Shown in pieces: positions 10,101-21,930 of a DNA stretch of 64,000 nt. The first letter of the stretch is position 1, and the number at the start of each line of letters is the position of its first letter. The notes under the pieces are model-generated. The model saw only the letters and a list, made by a program, of their open reading frames with translations. It did no database searches and was not told the origin of the DNA. Source of the DNA: Pocillopora verrucosa. Its lineage: Eukaryota > Cnidaria > Anthozoa > Scleractinia > Pocilloporidae. The stretch covers positions 7,037,349-7,101,348 of the forward strand of contig NC_089318.1 in NCBI RefSeq assembly GCF_036669915.1, read 5' to 3'. The translations under genes were made by a program, and so were the position numbers.

Positions 10101-13100
10101 AAAGAAAAATTTGTTTATAGAGACTTTTGAAGGAGAGGGGTAAGACTTGTGACAAGCTGGCAGACATATACTAGATAAACTTTACTGCTAAATGGGTTAC
10201 AATATAAAGTGCTCAGTATTTGGATCAGCTATGGCTCAACTTAAAGTTTGCTTTAGCTTCAAGTTTAATCCTTTGTGGTGTCCTTTCTCTGTGTTTGTTT
10301 TTCAAGTTATGTTACACAAAAGAACACAAAAATGACAAGGAATGCTTTTGAATATTAAGAGGCTGGAATAAGCAAGAAACCAAAACTGAATTTTAAACAC
10401 TACAAAGTTAATTTGATCTTCCAATGTTATTTAATTTTAACCATTAATAGAATTTGCTATTTAAATTTATCCCCTCCATTTTTCTGGATATTGTGAGCAA
10501 AAACAAACAATTATCACAAAATGCATGGTATACAATGGTTTGATTCACCAATGTGGCAAAGGCCTTTCACTGTCTATCCATAAAAAGGGAAATAATTTGT
10601 AAAATGTAAGACATTCTGCATCTTGAGTGTACACTTATTCATCCATGTGAAATTAAAGGTTACTTGAAATAAATGTGAAAGATTTATAGGATTTTCAGAC
10701 CTCTGATAACAATTTTTGATGTGCTGATTTGTTGTACTTAAAGGTTATGATTTTAGCAGAAATAGTGGAAGAAATTTCTGGACCTGGGATTTTGTTGCAA
10801 ATGTCTGTTTAAGTCAGTTTAAGTCAGTTAAAAACTCTCCTGTTTCAAGATTACATGATTGCCACACCAGAACCTTCTGCATTCTATATTGTGTACCATG
10901 TTATGATTATGGTTTCAGTAATAAAAGGTGCTGACTCAAGAACTTTGCAAAATATCTCTACATACAAAGAAATAGATTGTGGTTATGTACTCCAAATAGC
11001 AGGTCACATCAGTCTTTTGTAAGGAAGTAGCAGAAATTGCTATGGTGGTTTTGGTGGATGGAGAGAAACATCCACCAAAACCACTTTATTCTATGTGTTA
11101 TGAGTTATGATAATCATCATGAACGTTTGGTCGGTCAGCAATTGTGCACCATAAAAAATAATTAGCCAGAGCACTAACTGCTAATTATTGGTATAAATCT
11201 TTTGTCTCCCTGAACATCTAACAGTGGCTATAGCTAAAATTAAAAAAAATTTATTGTTGATGGTTTTGGTCAAAGTTTTGGTGGATGTTCCCTAATGACA
11301 TCCACCAAAACTACGTAACATCTGGGCACCATATAGAATGCAAAAATGTGAATTTTCATATATCTAAAATCTTCATTCACTCGGATGTTTATTTGTACCC
11401 AATTCATTGACCAGCTCCCAGTTGGCTTGTTAGCTCAATTGGTAGAGCGCTGCACCGGTATCGCAGAGGTCATGGGTTCAAATCCCGTACGGGCCTGAAA
11501 TTTTTTTCAGGTCCTACTTACAACTACTAGTTTCAGTAGTGTTCTTAGCTGCGAGGATCTTCTAATTTCATCTGGGCACCTTTTAAATACGTGAAATATC
11601 TGCATAAAATTGCGTAAAATGTTTTATAATACTACAATCGAACAATAAATTAATACTTACCATTTCTTGAGTAAAAAGTTTTGACGCAATTTCCCAAACA
11701 AATAATACACTTAGATCATCGGGATAAGTCGGCATGTTATCGTAGCTTCGTAATTTTCAATTAGTATAACAAGTCATGAGTTGTCCATCATTCCATCTCA
11801 GTCCCTCTCGACCAAGGTGGTTTTGGTGGATGGAATCTAATGCTGACCAAATCAAACACGCCAAAACCGATCAAATTCAAGGTTAATTTTTGAAAAAGTG
11901 AGGCGTTCTTTACTGATCCAACTAACATAGCTAGGAAGTAGGTGCCATAGAAAAGATAACTACAGAAAAAAACTTTGCGGCCCGACCTTTACGAGAACTT
12001 TATAACTCCGTGAACTTACCTAATTTTCGGCAATCTCCAAGTTTGGCCGCCATTTTGAGGGACTTGTCAACATGAAGCGTAACCGATATAAATCAAGCAG
12101 GTAAATCTAAAACCGTCAGAAATACATACGAAAGCAATTCAAATGAACTTTACTTTCAATTCAAGCGGCAAAATTTGAAATTGTTCGTTAAACTTACAAT
12201 CCTCATGCGACCATTTCTTTCAACAATTCAAACACTACAACTAGTGTTCGAATTCCCCTCGTCGATTCCACCGCAAGAAATAACCTGTGCCACCCAAGCT
12301 TCGACTCGAATATGAAGTACGAATCAAGTAACATAACTGCTTCATCTTCGCGGCAATATCACGCTGGTATTTTGATTTTCCGATCGACAAGAACGGTGAT
12401 CAGGAATCGATCGGTTTGTTTACCTCGTAAACGTGACCGCTGACCAGCCGCTAAGTGAAAACAGCATAGCGCGGGGTGGGGTGGTTGGCGGGCTTATCGT
12501 CATAAGATATTCGAATGCATGCTCAAAAAGCTTTAGGACTATCAGTCTAAGCAGTGAAGGCATGCTTCGAGGTAAAGACAATTTTTATTTTATTCTCATA
12601 ACTTTCTCCTTTAAATTAGATCTGGTATTAATTAATAGAGTTATCAATATATTTTTAACCGGGTACCCATATAACCTTTTTGCTTGTCAACAGTGGTATA
12701 AAATAAAATGTCTTTTCCAACAGAACCTTTTATTTATGCCCCATTGCACGGAAGGAACACTTTACTTAGAATGTTTGCTCTAAGTAATTTTTTCTGTTTC
12801 CAAGAATGTATGCAAAGTGATAGAGATTTGATTCATTCCGCTGACACGTTCTTTTAAGTTATGGCGCGTGCAGGTTTTTTCTATCAAAAGTCGCACGTGC
12901 AACACACCGGAATTGAAAATTCATCGTAAAATCGCACGAACCTTAGAATGAGTTTAGGCAACTTTGACTTCTGGTGAGATTAAGAGGATGGTTCAAAGGA
13001 CCCCTTGAGATTTTTTTCAGGACTATAACTGAGATTTGTTAATAGCTATGATAATCGTCATCATTAGCGGACGGTGCTTTTTGCCCATTGTTGTCATCAT

Positions 13101-16100
13101 TATCGTTATCACGCCGGAAGAAGTATAAAGCCGGCATGTCGCCTTACCTAGCTACACAGAAAATTGTTCTCTCTTTTGCTCCCCTTGGATCCTGGAAACT
13201 GTTACTATTAAGACGATCAACAAGAAAGCCTTTATAATTATTGAAACTTTTGATTAACAGAATGTAGGAAAAAATCGGTGGGGAGAGTTTTTCGCGTATC
13301 TTGTAATCTGAACGATAGTTTTAAATAAAACAAATAACAATTCATTCAATTTACCTTAGTTTACGTGGTAAAGATTTGTTTTTAAATCTATGAACTGATG
13401 CTAGTCCTATTTGGAACGAAATGTATTTGAAATAAAAAAGAATACTAAGTAAAAAAAAAGTTATAGAGTTTCCTAAATGTTTGTGCGACACACTTGATTC
13501 AAGTTCAAGTTTGTTTAATCCAGTTCCCAATTCAGATCATTTGAGCTATAGCTGTGGGTTTCTCGAACACAAGTGTTCGAATCTGATGGAAATTTCCACG
13601 CGGTCATAACATTTTGAATAAGCGACATATTTTGTGGTAATTTCAAACTTCCCATCTGGATCAATTTTCTGTTCTGTGGGGTAAATTGCCAACATATAAA
13701 TCATAATATGATTTTCGGAGATTACATAAAAAACTTCACAAATCTTGAGGAAGTCTTTTGCGATGTGATAAATCTCAATACCGCCGAAGAGAGAGAGAAG
13801 ATTTATTTTATAATGAATTGAAGCAATTTTTTTACCATGAATGCGAATGGAAACTTGCGGATTTTAAGATGAACTGACTAAATGTCGAGACAAATTATAG
13901 TTTATTAAATTCATCACTCGAACATGCAGACGTAATTAGTTCTATGTTGATGTAGTGTTCTGTTGTTGCAACAATGTAGTTAATTCATTTCTAACTTTTT
14001 GTAGAAGTTTTGAACTTACGAAACGACACAAGTGACAACAAATAAATATCATCACAGATACTATGGATACTGCTTGCTTTTCAGGTCCTACTTACAACTA
14101 CTAGTTTCAGTAGTGTTCTTAGCTGCGAGGATCTTCTAATTTCATCTTTCCACCGCAGTGCAAATATGTGAATTTTCATATATCTAAAATCTTCATTCAC
14201 TCGGATGTTTATTTTTACCCAATTCATTAACCAGCTCCCAGTTGGCTTGTTAGCTCAATTGGTAGAGCGCTGCACCGGTATCGCAGAGGTCATGGGTTCA
14301 AATCCCGTACGGGCCTGAAATTTTTTTTTTCAGGTCCTACTTACAACTACTAGTTTCAGTAGTGTTCTTAGCTGCGAGGATCTTCTAATTTCATATAAAT
14401 TCTTTTTACCTGTAGTTTTGAAAGAGGCTAGAAGAATGTCTGTCCATTTTTCACAGAATTTACTTTTTCAAGGAGGAAAATGAATAATTTTCAGGCTTTT
14501 TTTGAGTCTTTTGAACTTTAGTCTTGAGGCTAGTGGCAATCTAGTCAATGGGATGAAAGGTTTCATTTTTTTTATTATTATTATCTTTCTGGAAGGGAGT
14601 AGGCTTATAAATGTATCACTGAATTTCAAGTATCTCAAAATCTGTCGCATTCTGTAATCTGGGTGGTTTAAGATTTGCCCCACCCAGGAAATATAAAATT
14701 CTTAACTATGAAACAATAATAACATGATCTCAGATATCGTACATTTTCAAGTCTGCTTGATGAAATAAACCTAGCAGTCATCCTTTGAGGGATTTTAGAG
14801 ATGGACATAAATTCTTGGTGTCTTCTTCATAAAAAAAACATGCAATTCTGCTAGTATTGAAATATTAAAGGCAGACACCTCAATCAGTTCATGTTGTACA
14901 TACATGGATGTTCTTAGAGAGAGAGAAAAATTATGGCTACTGGCTGTGGGGTCATGTTCTCATGAAGTAAAATAAAGTTTTATCCATGTTTTATCGGCAA
15001 ATTTTAAAGGCATCCCTACAAATACAATCTAGCAGATGGGGACTTGATCATATATTAATTGATGCAGGGACTAATTGGTCACAGACATTTTTGTAAGGAC
15101 TCTGAAGTGTTGATTTTATGTAAAAGTGCAAGTATGTAATTTGACATTTTTTTCATGAATTTTTGTCAGAGAACCTATATTAACTAGCACATCAGACAGC
15201 CATATTTTAATAATAGATACTGGGCATGCCGTTGGAGCTTAATTCCCTTTCAAAGGTTAATGGAAAAATGAGCTTAAACTTAGCCTCAGAAGCAGTTTAA
15301 ACACAGATGCTGTCATTAAAACAAAAGAAGGATCCTATAAGAAATTACTTTGTCCAGTTGAGATTTAAATGGCATTTTCAATAACCATATTAACTGTAAC
15401 CCTTTTTTTTTTTGCCAAAATAAACCCTCATTTTGAGTTCTTGCATATTGTTTGTTGCACTGAGAAAGTGATTTGCTTTGACATGTGCCACATGAGAATG
15501 ACTCCTATCTGTCATTACTGTTGCATGGCTTTTAAAGTGATGTCAATTAATCACTTTAATCTTGTATCTGCATCCTTGAGGAAAATAACAAATGGTACTT
15601 GATGCCAAATCTTTTCTTCTTTGCAGGAATTTGCTCTGCAATTCAATTAAGCATAAAGCCCACTGGCAAAATATTCTTAACAAAGACTGATTTACAGCTA
15701 AGATGTAAGTGTTACATTTATCCTTTGGGAACATATGTTTGGACAAAAGATGGGAAAGAGGTTGCCACAGATGCACGAGTTACTATCAGTCGCAAAAAAC
15801 TGTATATTAACAATGCAACTGTAGGAGACAGTGGTGAATACTCTTGTTCAGCAACCACCCTGGATGGGTCAGATACCAGACGTGCGACATCTCCATTGTC
15901 AGTTACTGTAGTTGGTGAGTATTTGGTATACAATCTCTGAGCTGATACTGTATTTATTTATTATATATTGTAAATTTAGACAAGCTTGCCCAGTTCAGCT
16001 TTAAAGCTGGTTGAAGTAGGGGTCTGTGAAAACAATAACAAGGCCAGACCATAATGCGTGGGACTGTGTTCCTTACTCTTTGCAAGAGGTGTATGAGTGT

Positions 16101-19100
16101 TTTTTATGTCTCCTGCTAACAAGTTCAAAGAAGATGCAGGAGACAAGCTTATGGTTTATCATCCTTATCCGAGAAAACCAGATTGTCTCACCATTTGCGG
16201 ATGTCATAATAAAGGCAGCACTGTCTCCTCAGTTGTTTGAAGACCCTAAGTGACCCCTTGAACCCAATGACCCCTTGACCTCATAACCTCATGACCTCCT
16301 ACACAGCAGTTTAGCACTCTACTCCATAAGCTAATCAAGGGCTGTTACATTTCTCTTCTTTGATAAGTTAATATATGTTTCTAAGATGCAGATTATTTTA
16401 TGTTTGGGGTTATTTTATTGCTCTTTTTGACAAATCACTTTAATTCTCATCATGCGGTTCTACATTAGGAGCTTAAATGCATACTTCTGAACAAATTTTC
16501 AGGGAAGCTGAGGGTTGTTTGCCATGTACAGCTCCATTACCAACATTTGCAAGGCTAACAATGGTATTTTATCTTGTTGGTAAATTTACTATCTGACATG
16601 AGTGTCTGGATGGTTGGTCTTGTAAGCTGTATATATAGATCTGGGTTGGCTTATTGCGTCATTAGATATGCATCATATTGTGTTTCAGATATATGTTAGA
16701 TGTTAAATACTTAATTCTCAAGGAACTTATCGTATAATTTCTCTTATTCAATAGATGGACAATATCCTCAATTTCAAATTCCTCCTCCAAAGGAGAGAAC
16801 AGTTTTACTGGGTAGTGAAGCAGTCCTCCCTTGTAGAGCTATTGGCAGCCCAACTCCTGAAATAAAGTGGTATGCAGGAAGCAATCGTAGCCCATTGCAA
16901 AGCTCTTCTAAGTACAGAATTCATGATAATGGGACACTGGTGATTGCAAATGTTGACAAGCAAGATGAAGAAAAATACAAGTGTACGGCAACAAACTTGG
17001 TTGGGCAAATGACCACAGAAAGTGTTTTGAGACTTGCTTGTAAGTCAATGGCATATTATTTATATAAAAGCTTGTAAGTCAATGGCATATCTATTTATTG
17101 GCGTGGTTTATTCGTACTTAAAAAAGAGACTAGTGTAAAGAATGTTTGAGGTTACTCCCAAGAAATCTCTCTTTCTTAGATTTCTGCTTAAAACTCTTTA
17201 AACTGCTCTAAATTGGCAAGGAGATGGTAGAAATTATTGTCATCACAGGGGAAGTGACCATCTTGATTTTTTGTGCGTTTATGTAATCAAATATGCTTGA
17301 TTCCTGCTCTTTGGAGCTGTATGCATGAAAACCCAACCCAGGACAAAATAATTTTTTTAAAAAAAATCAATTTTTGATATCAGGTAGAATTGTTATTCCA
17401 TCCCAGTGTTAGGTTATTTGTGTTTCCAAAAAATTGTTTTTACGAGATTCCTGATCACTTTTTGCTCCAAACATTCCTTCATGATCCTTAGGGGTTTAGG
17501 TACTTTTTCTTTAGTTTCTAATAACATACATGAAAAAATTACTCAGTTCTGATTGGTTAAGATAAATGCAGTTTTCAGGCAATTCAGTGCAGAAGAGAGT
17601 TAATTCAGTGCAAAGAAAGTAACAAATCAGACATTCTGGTTGGTCAATAATCAAAGAAACTCATGGATAACCAATCAAATGTGAGCCTTGGATGTCACAA
17701 CAAAATTTTAAAATTTGTCGGCGAAACAATGGCCAGTGTTTTAGGTAGGTTTTCTTTCGCCACTGCAACTGAAAACGGCTCAAATAATGAAAATACTGTA
17801 AAAAAACACTGCTTTTTGGTTGTTGGTTTGGAAAAAGTGGTGTTTAGAGAAGGGAATTGCTAAGGAAATTGAAAATTAAGAACCGACCCAGCTTAACACT
17901 TTGCTCAAGTGATCCAATGCCAAATTAAAAACAAGCATGGTTAAACCTCAGAAACAACAATTCCATTTCATCAAAAGTGATTCAGACATAGACTGAACAA
18001 TTCCTTGAACTGTTTAGCCAGACTTTGAATTTTTCTGTGGCCTAAAGATGTGAACATATCATTGCATATAATTGTTTTGATCATGTGTGGTTGTTTTGAC
18101 CGAATGCATGCTTTGAATAAATTATTTTTGCACTTAATGCATGCGCTTTGCTTATGCTTAATTGTGATAAGCCATCTTGTATTTTTTCATGTTTATTATT
18201 AACACATAATCACATGATTTTTCTCATGAAATTTGGAATAAATAAGCACTTAGTAATTTTTTCAAAGACCACAAATTGCACTTGCCCTATGGGCTCTTAC
18301 AATTTTGCTAGTCTTTAAAAAAATTAACTTGTGCTTATTTATTCCAAATTGCACTCAAAATCATGTGATTACCCATACAAACCAGTTTATTTTTTATTAA
18401 TGTTTTTGTTGTAGTGAAAGAAAGAAATTTTTTTTTTCTCTGCAGACTTGAATGATGTTACCCTGGACAGTACCAAAGTATATGTCTTATTCAATGACCC
18501 ACTAGAAATAACGTGTGACCCACCTGAAGCAAGGCCAGCTGCATCAGTAACATGGCTCAAGGCAGCTGGAGAGACCCTGCCTAAAAGATTTGATATAAAA
18601 GGTTGTTGTACTCTTCGGAACAATAGAGCAAAGCTTAATGATGCTGGAAATTACACTTGCACAGCAAAAAACATGGCTGGAAACAAATCAGAGACTGTTG
18701 AAATTACAGTTGTTGGTGAGTATTTATTGGCACTGGCTGTGATGCGGTACATGTTCACAATGTGTGGTTATCCTCTATGTACAATTGTTTGTTTGAAGTG
18801 AAACCATGACTATGGATTGTTTGTTGGTAGACTTTTTTCTTAGTTCTTCCTTGTTACTAGATAAAACCTTGATGGTAGAAATGGGACAGAAGCTATGGTA
18901 CCATGAGGCAAAGGGTTGCAGAATTAGGGATATATAACTGATCCTTAGGGTAATTAAATAAATATGGTAATTCCTGGGTAGTTCCTTGGCATTTTGTCAT
19001 ATGAAAAGGTGGAAGGTGTAGTTTGTAATTGAAACCTGATAAGTTATATTATTTTTTATTTAGAGCAACCAAAGATTGCTTCGAAACCCAAAAACCTATC

Positions 19101-20682
19101 TATTAAGGAAGATGAAAAGGCTATTCTTGACTGCAATGCTAAAACCAGACCAACCCCCAACATATCCTGGTACAAAGATGGCAAATCTCTCAAGGTTGAC
19201 AAGAAGCGGATATTTAAATATCTAAATGGAACACTAGTCATAAACAAAGTTATCCCAGAAGATTCAGGAAAATACCAATGTTCAGCGGATGTAGCATCTT
19301 GGTCAGACAGTGCGGAGGCTACTGTTGATGTATATGGTAAGTAAGGTCATGTTTTGACTGATGATTAGATGGTCATTTACATATCATTCACATATACATG
19401 TAACTTATCAGCCACTAGATGAACGAACAACAAGACAAAATGGATAGAAACAGGGTAGATGCTAATTTGGTCAATTTTCCTTCTTTTCAGCAAAAGTAAA
19501 GCTGCGAGGTATCCATACCAACCAAGTGATTGCCACCCTACACAAACCTCAAAAGATCCGATGTGACTTTGATGGACACCAACCCATTATAGTTACCTGG
19601 AAGAAAGAAGGAGGTGTAAATATTGATCCAAAACGAGTGAGACAAGAAGATAGCATGCTGATTTTTAAAAAAATTGAGAAAGCAGATGAGGGCCATTACT
19701 GGTGTAAGGGTGAAAATTCCTTCAGCAGTGCAGAGAGCTATGTTAACATTTCTGTTCATGGTAAGATCATAATCAAATTATTATGGGCAAGTGGAATTAA
19801 AATTTTAACAATTTTACTGAAGTGATAGTGCATTCACTGTTATACACATCCTCGTTATTTTTGTCACGGCTGAAATTTAGTGATTTTCCAACAGTGTATC
19901 CCACATTTGTCCTGCGGCCGAAGAACACGATGGCTTATGTAGACGATCATTTGTGGCTCCATTGTAATGCGTCAGGTGATCCTAAACCCAAGATCAGTTG
20001 GAGCAAAGAAGCACAAGGAAGGGACAAGCTGGATAGAGAGCGTTTCATTCTGTTCCCTAATGGAACTCTTCACATCAAGAAGGTGCAATTCGCTGATGAG
20101 GGCAGGTACTATTGCATTGCCGCAAACCATGCTGAAATGAAACAGAGCAAATTCAGTCTTAAAGTACAAGGTAAGTTCCCTTCTGTTGTATGTCACAGCG
20201 TTTTATTTTCTTTTGCTAACCTGACACCTCAAGCTTTGCCCTCTTTCCTCTGTAGGTTTTTTTTTTTTTGGAGGGGAGGAGGGGTTTGGGATTGTTAAAG
20301 TGGCTGGTGATGTTAATCTTTGCTCAGCTTGGTCGTTTTTAAAACTTTGGTTTTTGTTTTATTACATTCAGTTGAAAGCTGTTCTAATAAAAGTCACTAA
20401 TCCGTGATTTTTTTTTTATCATTACATTGGACAGCTCATCCCGTCGCCGAAGTTAGCAAATCGACAGCCTCAATGGCTCGCACAATAGGAATTGCAGTTA
20501 GCAAATCGACAGCCTCAATGGCTCGCACAATAGGAATTGCAGTTAGCAAATCGACAGCCTCAATGGCTCGCACAATAGGAATTGCAGTTAGCAAATCGAC
20601 AGCCTCAATGGCTCGCACAATAGGATTTGCAGTCGGGTGTGCTGCAGCTTATATTGTTCTGGTGGTGACAACCCCTGCCTGA
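7108..20682 (+). CDS. PTK7-A: kinase-less PTK7-like protein with seven Ig domains (truncated tandem copy)
   Basis: Coding exons: 7108-7186, 7675-7983, 15627-15914, 16755-17039, 18446-18715, 19064-19336, 19491-19760, 19895-20170 and 20435-20682. All junctions are phase 1 with GT/AG borders, and the joined frame is open for about 765 residues. The protein has a signal peptide (WVWFCFVLLG, residues about 18-27), seven one-exon Ig domains (about 28-683) with the usual Cys pairs, Trp and DxGxYxC motifs, and a tail of four 15-residue repeats. The last stretch, VGCAAAYIVLVVTTPA, leads straight to a stop. It differs from PTK7-B by about 30 of 683 ectodomain residues by my count and has no inherited in-frame stop. 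It lacks the kinase exons because the duplication breakpoint falls in the membrane exon. A membrane-tethered or GPI-anchored ectodomain is likely. An unexpressed pseudogene remains possible. I saw no AATAAA within about 400 bp downstream. Confidence 0.85.
9627..9746 (+). pseudogene. Captured or retained zinc-binding exon of a MULE-type protein (copy 1)
   Basis: This 40-codon block starts after TTACAG and ends at AAG|GTAGTT. It contains FLVQDTRKFDCKTQIKMRE, which aligns with LIVQDTKKCDCPAKIHLRK in the exon 2757-2879 of the larger element. Two of the Cys/Pro positions are changed. The twin copy is at 27202-27321. It shows that the short elements derive from a full MULE-type gene. Confidence 0.65.
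11043..11312. repeat. Subterminal inverted motifs GTTTTGGTGGATG in MULE derivative copy 1
   Basis: At 11043-11085 and 11262-11312 the element has short hairpins built from GGTTTTGGTGGATG and CATCCACCAAAAC, the same core as its terminal repeats (CCATCCACCAAAACC). Copy 2 keeps them at about 28616-28660 and 28829-28885. Repeated terminal-type motifs near an end are what one expects of transposase-binding sites. That role is inferred. Confidence 0.7.
11331..11569 (+). mobile_element. tRNA-derived SINE with target duplication ATCTGGGCACC
   Basis: The insert is flanked by ATCTGGGCACC at 11320-11330 and 11570-11580. The second MULE derivative has the empty site (ATCTAAGCACCTTTTAAATAC near 28890), so the 239-bp insert is bounded with confidence. 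The tRNA-Thr-like unit (11424-11495, anticodon-position GGT, C33) is internal: about 93 bp of other sequence precede it, and a 74-bp tail ends TTCTAATTTC. Confidence 0.9.
11858..13459. other. Copy-A-specific intron sequence without recognisable genes
   Basis: This stretch is absent from the PTK7-B intron. It has short open frames only, with no domain I recognise and no clear inverted repeats. It may be remnant DNA of the insertion event, or sequence lost from copy B. Confidence 0.5.
14084..14395 (+). mobile_element. Second SINE block: tail fragment joined to a full unit
   Basis: A tail fragment (14084-14144, CAGGTCCTACTTAC to TTCTAATTTCAT) is joined by CTTTCCACCGCAGTG to a full unit with head, tRNA-Thr-like region (about 14244-14315) and tail. 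The corresponding site in PTK7-B (about 34795-34910) holds unrelated sequence of about 110 bp, so this was a replacement and not a clean insertion. Confidence 0.8.
20435..20682 (+). CDS. Terminal exon of PTK7-A with 15-residue repeat and truncated membrane helix
   Basis: After the TTGGACAG acceptor the frame reads AHPVAE, then four copies of a VSKSTASMARTIGIA-like unit, then VGCAAAYIVLVV, then TTPA and TGA (20680-20682). In PTK7-B the same exon continues from YIVLVV into GLMIYCKGRR and the cytoplasmic region. Copy A thus loses the stop-transfer arginines. A small-residue region followed by a hydrophobic end resembles a GPI-attachment signal, which is an inference. Confidence 0.85.
20452..20631 (+). 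repeat. In-frame 45-bp minisatellite, four copies
   Basis: The unit GTTAGCAAATCGACAGCC... is 45 bp long and repeats at 20452, 20497, 20542 and 20587. The copies look identical except the last, which has TTT for ATT (Phe for Ile). PTK7-B has one unit (41195-41239). The expansion keeps the frame and lengthens the juxtamembrane stalk by 45 residues. The open frame on the minus strand here is an artefact of the repeat. Confidence 0.95.
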
Positions 20683-21930
20683 TAAATTTGTCCCGTTATC
20701 TACAGCAATTAACCAGTTCAATACCTGTTTGTGCAGCACAAAGCACATGCTCTCTTTTAAGTAATGGGGGAATTGTTACCATCTGCAAATTTAAAACCAA
20801 AATTTTAGTGAATTTCTATGTGTTAAATATGTACATTTGAACAAGTTTTTTAGGTAACAAAAATGTATTTCTGTGTGTCAGTACTTACAAATAAGCTAAT
20901 TGATAAGTGTGCTCTGAGAATTCCTTTTGAAATGTAAAATTAGCAGATATTCTTTAAAGATACTGCCACAGTCAAAATTACTTGAGCTGTCAAAATCTGG
21001 CTAAGTACTGTAATTCTGCTTTGTGAAAGCTTAAGGTGATGATAAATAATGATAATTGAACTGAGTAGAGTACAATTTGATCTGAGATCATCTGCACAAT
21101 TTCAAAATCAAACAAACCTACAGTACAAGTTCATTTTGAAATCACAAGTATAATTTCGGAAAAAATTGCACAAAAGGAAAACCAATTACCATCTAATTGC
21201 ATCCATATTTCTTTCCTTTTGTTGTTTTTGTAATTGTTTATTCATTACATCTAACAGAACATATCCATTTTGAAATTGCAAAATTTTGATTAGAAAAAAA
21301 TGTTGGTCTTCAGCCTGATGGTTTCCTTGCCCATCATTTTCCTGCAATCTGATTGGTTACTTTGAACACGTCTTAAAATCTGATTGGTTGTTTTTGTTTT
21401 CTTTAGTGTTATTTTCTTATTAGGTGGGAAAAGAGATGCAATTTAGAGTATTGCACTGCAGAGAGCCAATCAGATTGCAAGGATCATCAGTGATATCAAA
21501 ATGGATGTGATAAATTGAATTGATAATTCCAGATAAAAATTGAAGAAAATTTGGTTAACCAAATAAGACCTAAACAATAAGGCTTAACTGTATAACAAAC
21601 TTGGCCTGTAATGCTACATGTACACCACAATAACAAGCCATGACTACTTCAGAATAATTTCAAAATTTTCCAAATTCATGCACCTGAATGACTGTGGGTT
21701 TTATAACATTTATATTGTACAAAGCCTTCAACACATCCTCTCTTAATCCAAGAGGGCTAAATGATGAAACTTGTAACTCAATATCTACATCTTTGTCTGG
21801 CCTGAATGCAGGATTCTAAATGAGGAAATCAGCAAAAAAAAGCAATTGTTAAACTAAAAAATTGTTTACATTTATGTAAGTATTTTGCAACATTTGTATC
21901 TTAACTGAATTTCAGGTCTGTACATATATG

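Larger units (their letters stand above)
8593..11848 (+). mobile_element. Non-autonomous Mutator-like element, copy 1, with 9-bp target duplication
   Basis: The ends are 59-bp inverted repeats (8593-8651 and 11790-11848, one C/T mismatch seen) beginning GGTCAGCATTAGATTCC. It is flanked by the direct repeat AAATCAAAC (8584-8592 and 11849-11857); a 9-bp duplication is typical of Mutator-like elements. The inside is a deletion derivative of a transposase-type gene. A segment at 8774-8906 reads LGYVNSVDEARKLIAEFE. A segment near 9137-9235 reads FTGVPFLILGREVFNCQHG and then meets TGA. A bordered exon at 9627-9746 reads FLVQDTRKFDCKTQIKMRE. The catalytic core is absent. Repeated GTTTTGGTGGATG motifs lie near the right end. 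A SINE is nested at 11331-11569. Confidence 0.9.
7984..15626 (+). other. PTK7-A intron 2 (7.6 kb), expanded by transposons
   Basis: The matching intron in PTK7-B is 2.8 kb (33362-36129). Homology holds at 7984-8210 and resumes at about 13460. The 5.2 kb between is specific to copy A and contains the Mutator-like derivative 8593-11848 with its nested SINE, plus about 1.6 kb (11858-13459) in which I see no gene or recognisable repeat. A second SINE block lies at 14084-14395. Confidence 0.85.
7008..20668 (+). repeat. Upstream copy of a segmental duplication (PTK7-A unit)
   Basis: Homology to 32383-41273 begins about 100 bp before the start codon (GTATTTCCGGAAGTGAAGG against GTATTTCCGAAAGGTGAAGG). 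It runs through all Ig exons and most intron sequence, and stops inside the transmembrane exon at CTGGTGGTG. Exon lengths are identical in the two copies up to that point (79, 309, 288, 285, 270, 273, 270, 276). Copy-specific differences are mostly transposon insertions in introns 2 and 3. Confidence 0.93.

Noticed and set aside
11424-11495. Possible functional tRNA-Thr gene
   Set aside because: It is inside a SINE with its own target duplication and has C33 in place of the invariant U33.
20436-20618. Repetitive frame on the minus strand over the 45-bp repeat
   Set aside because: It is the antisense of the PTK7-A exon; any 45-bp repeat would keep both frames open.
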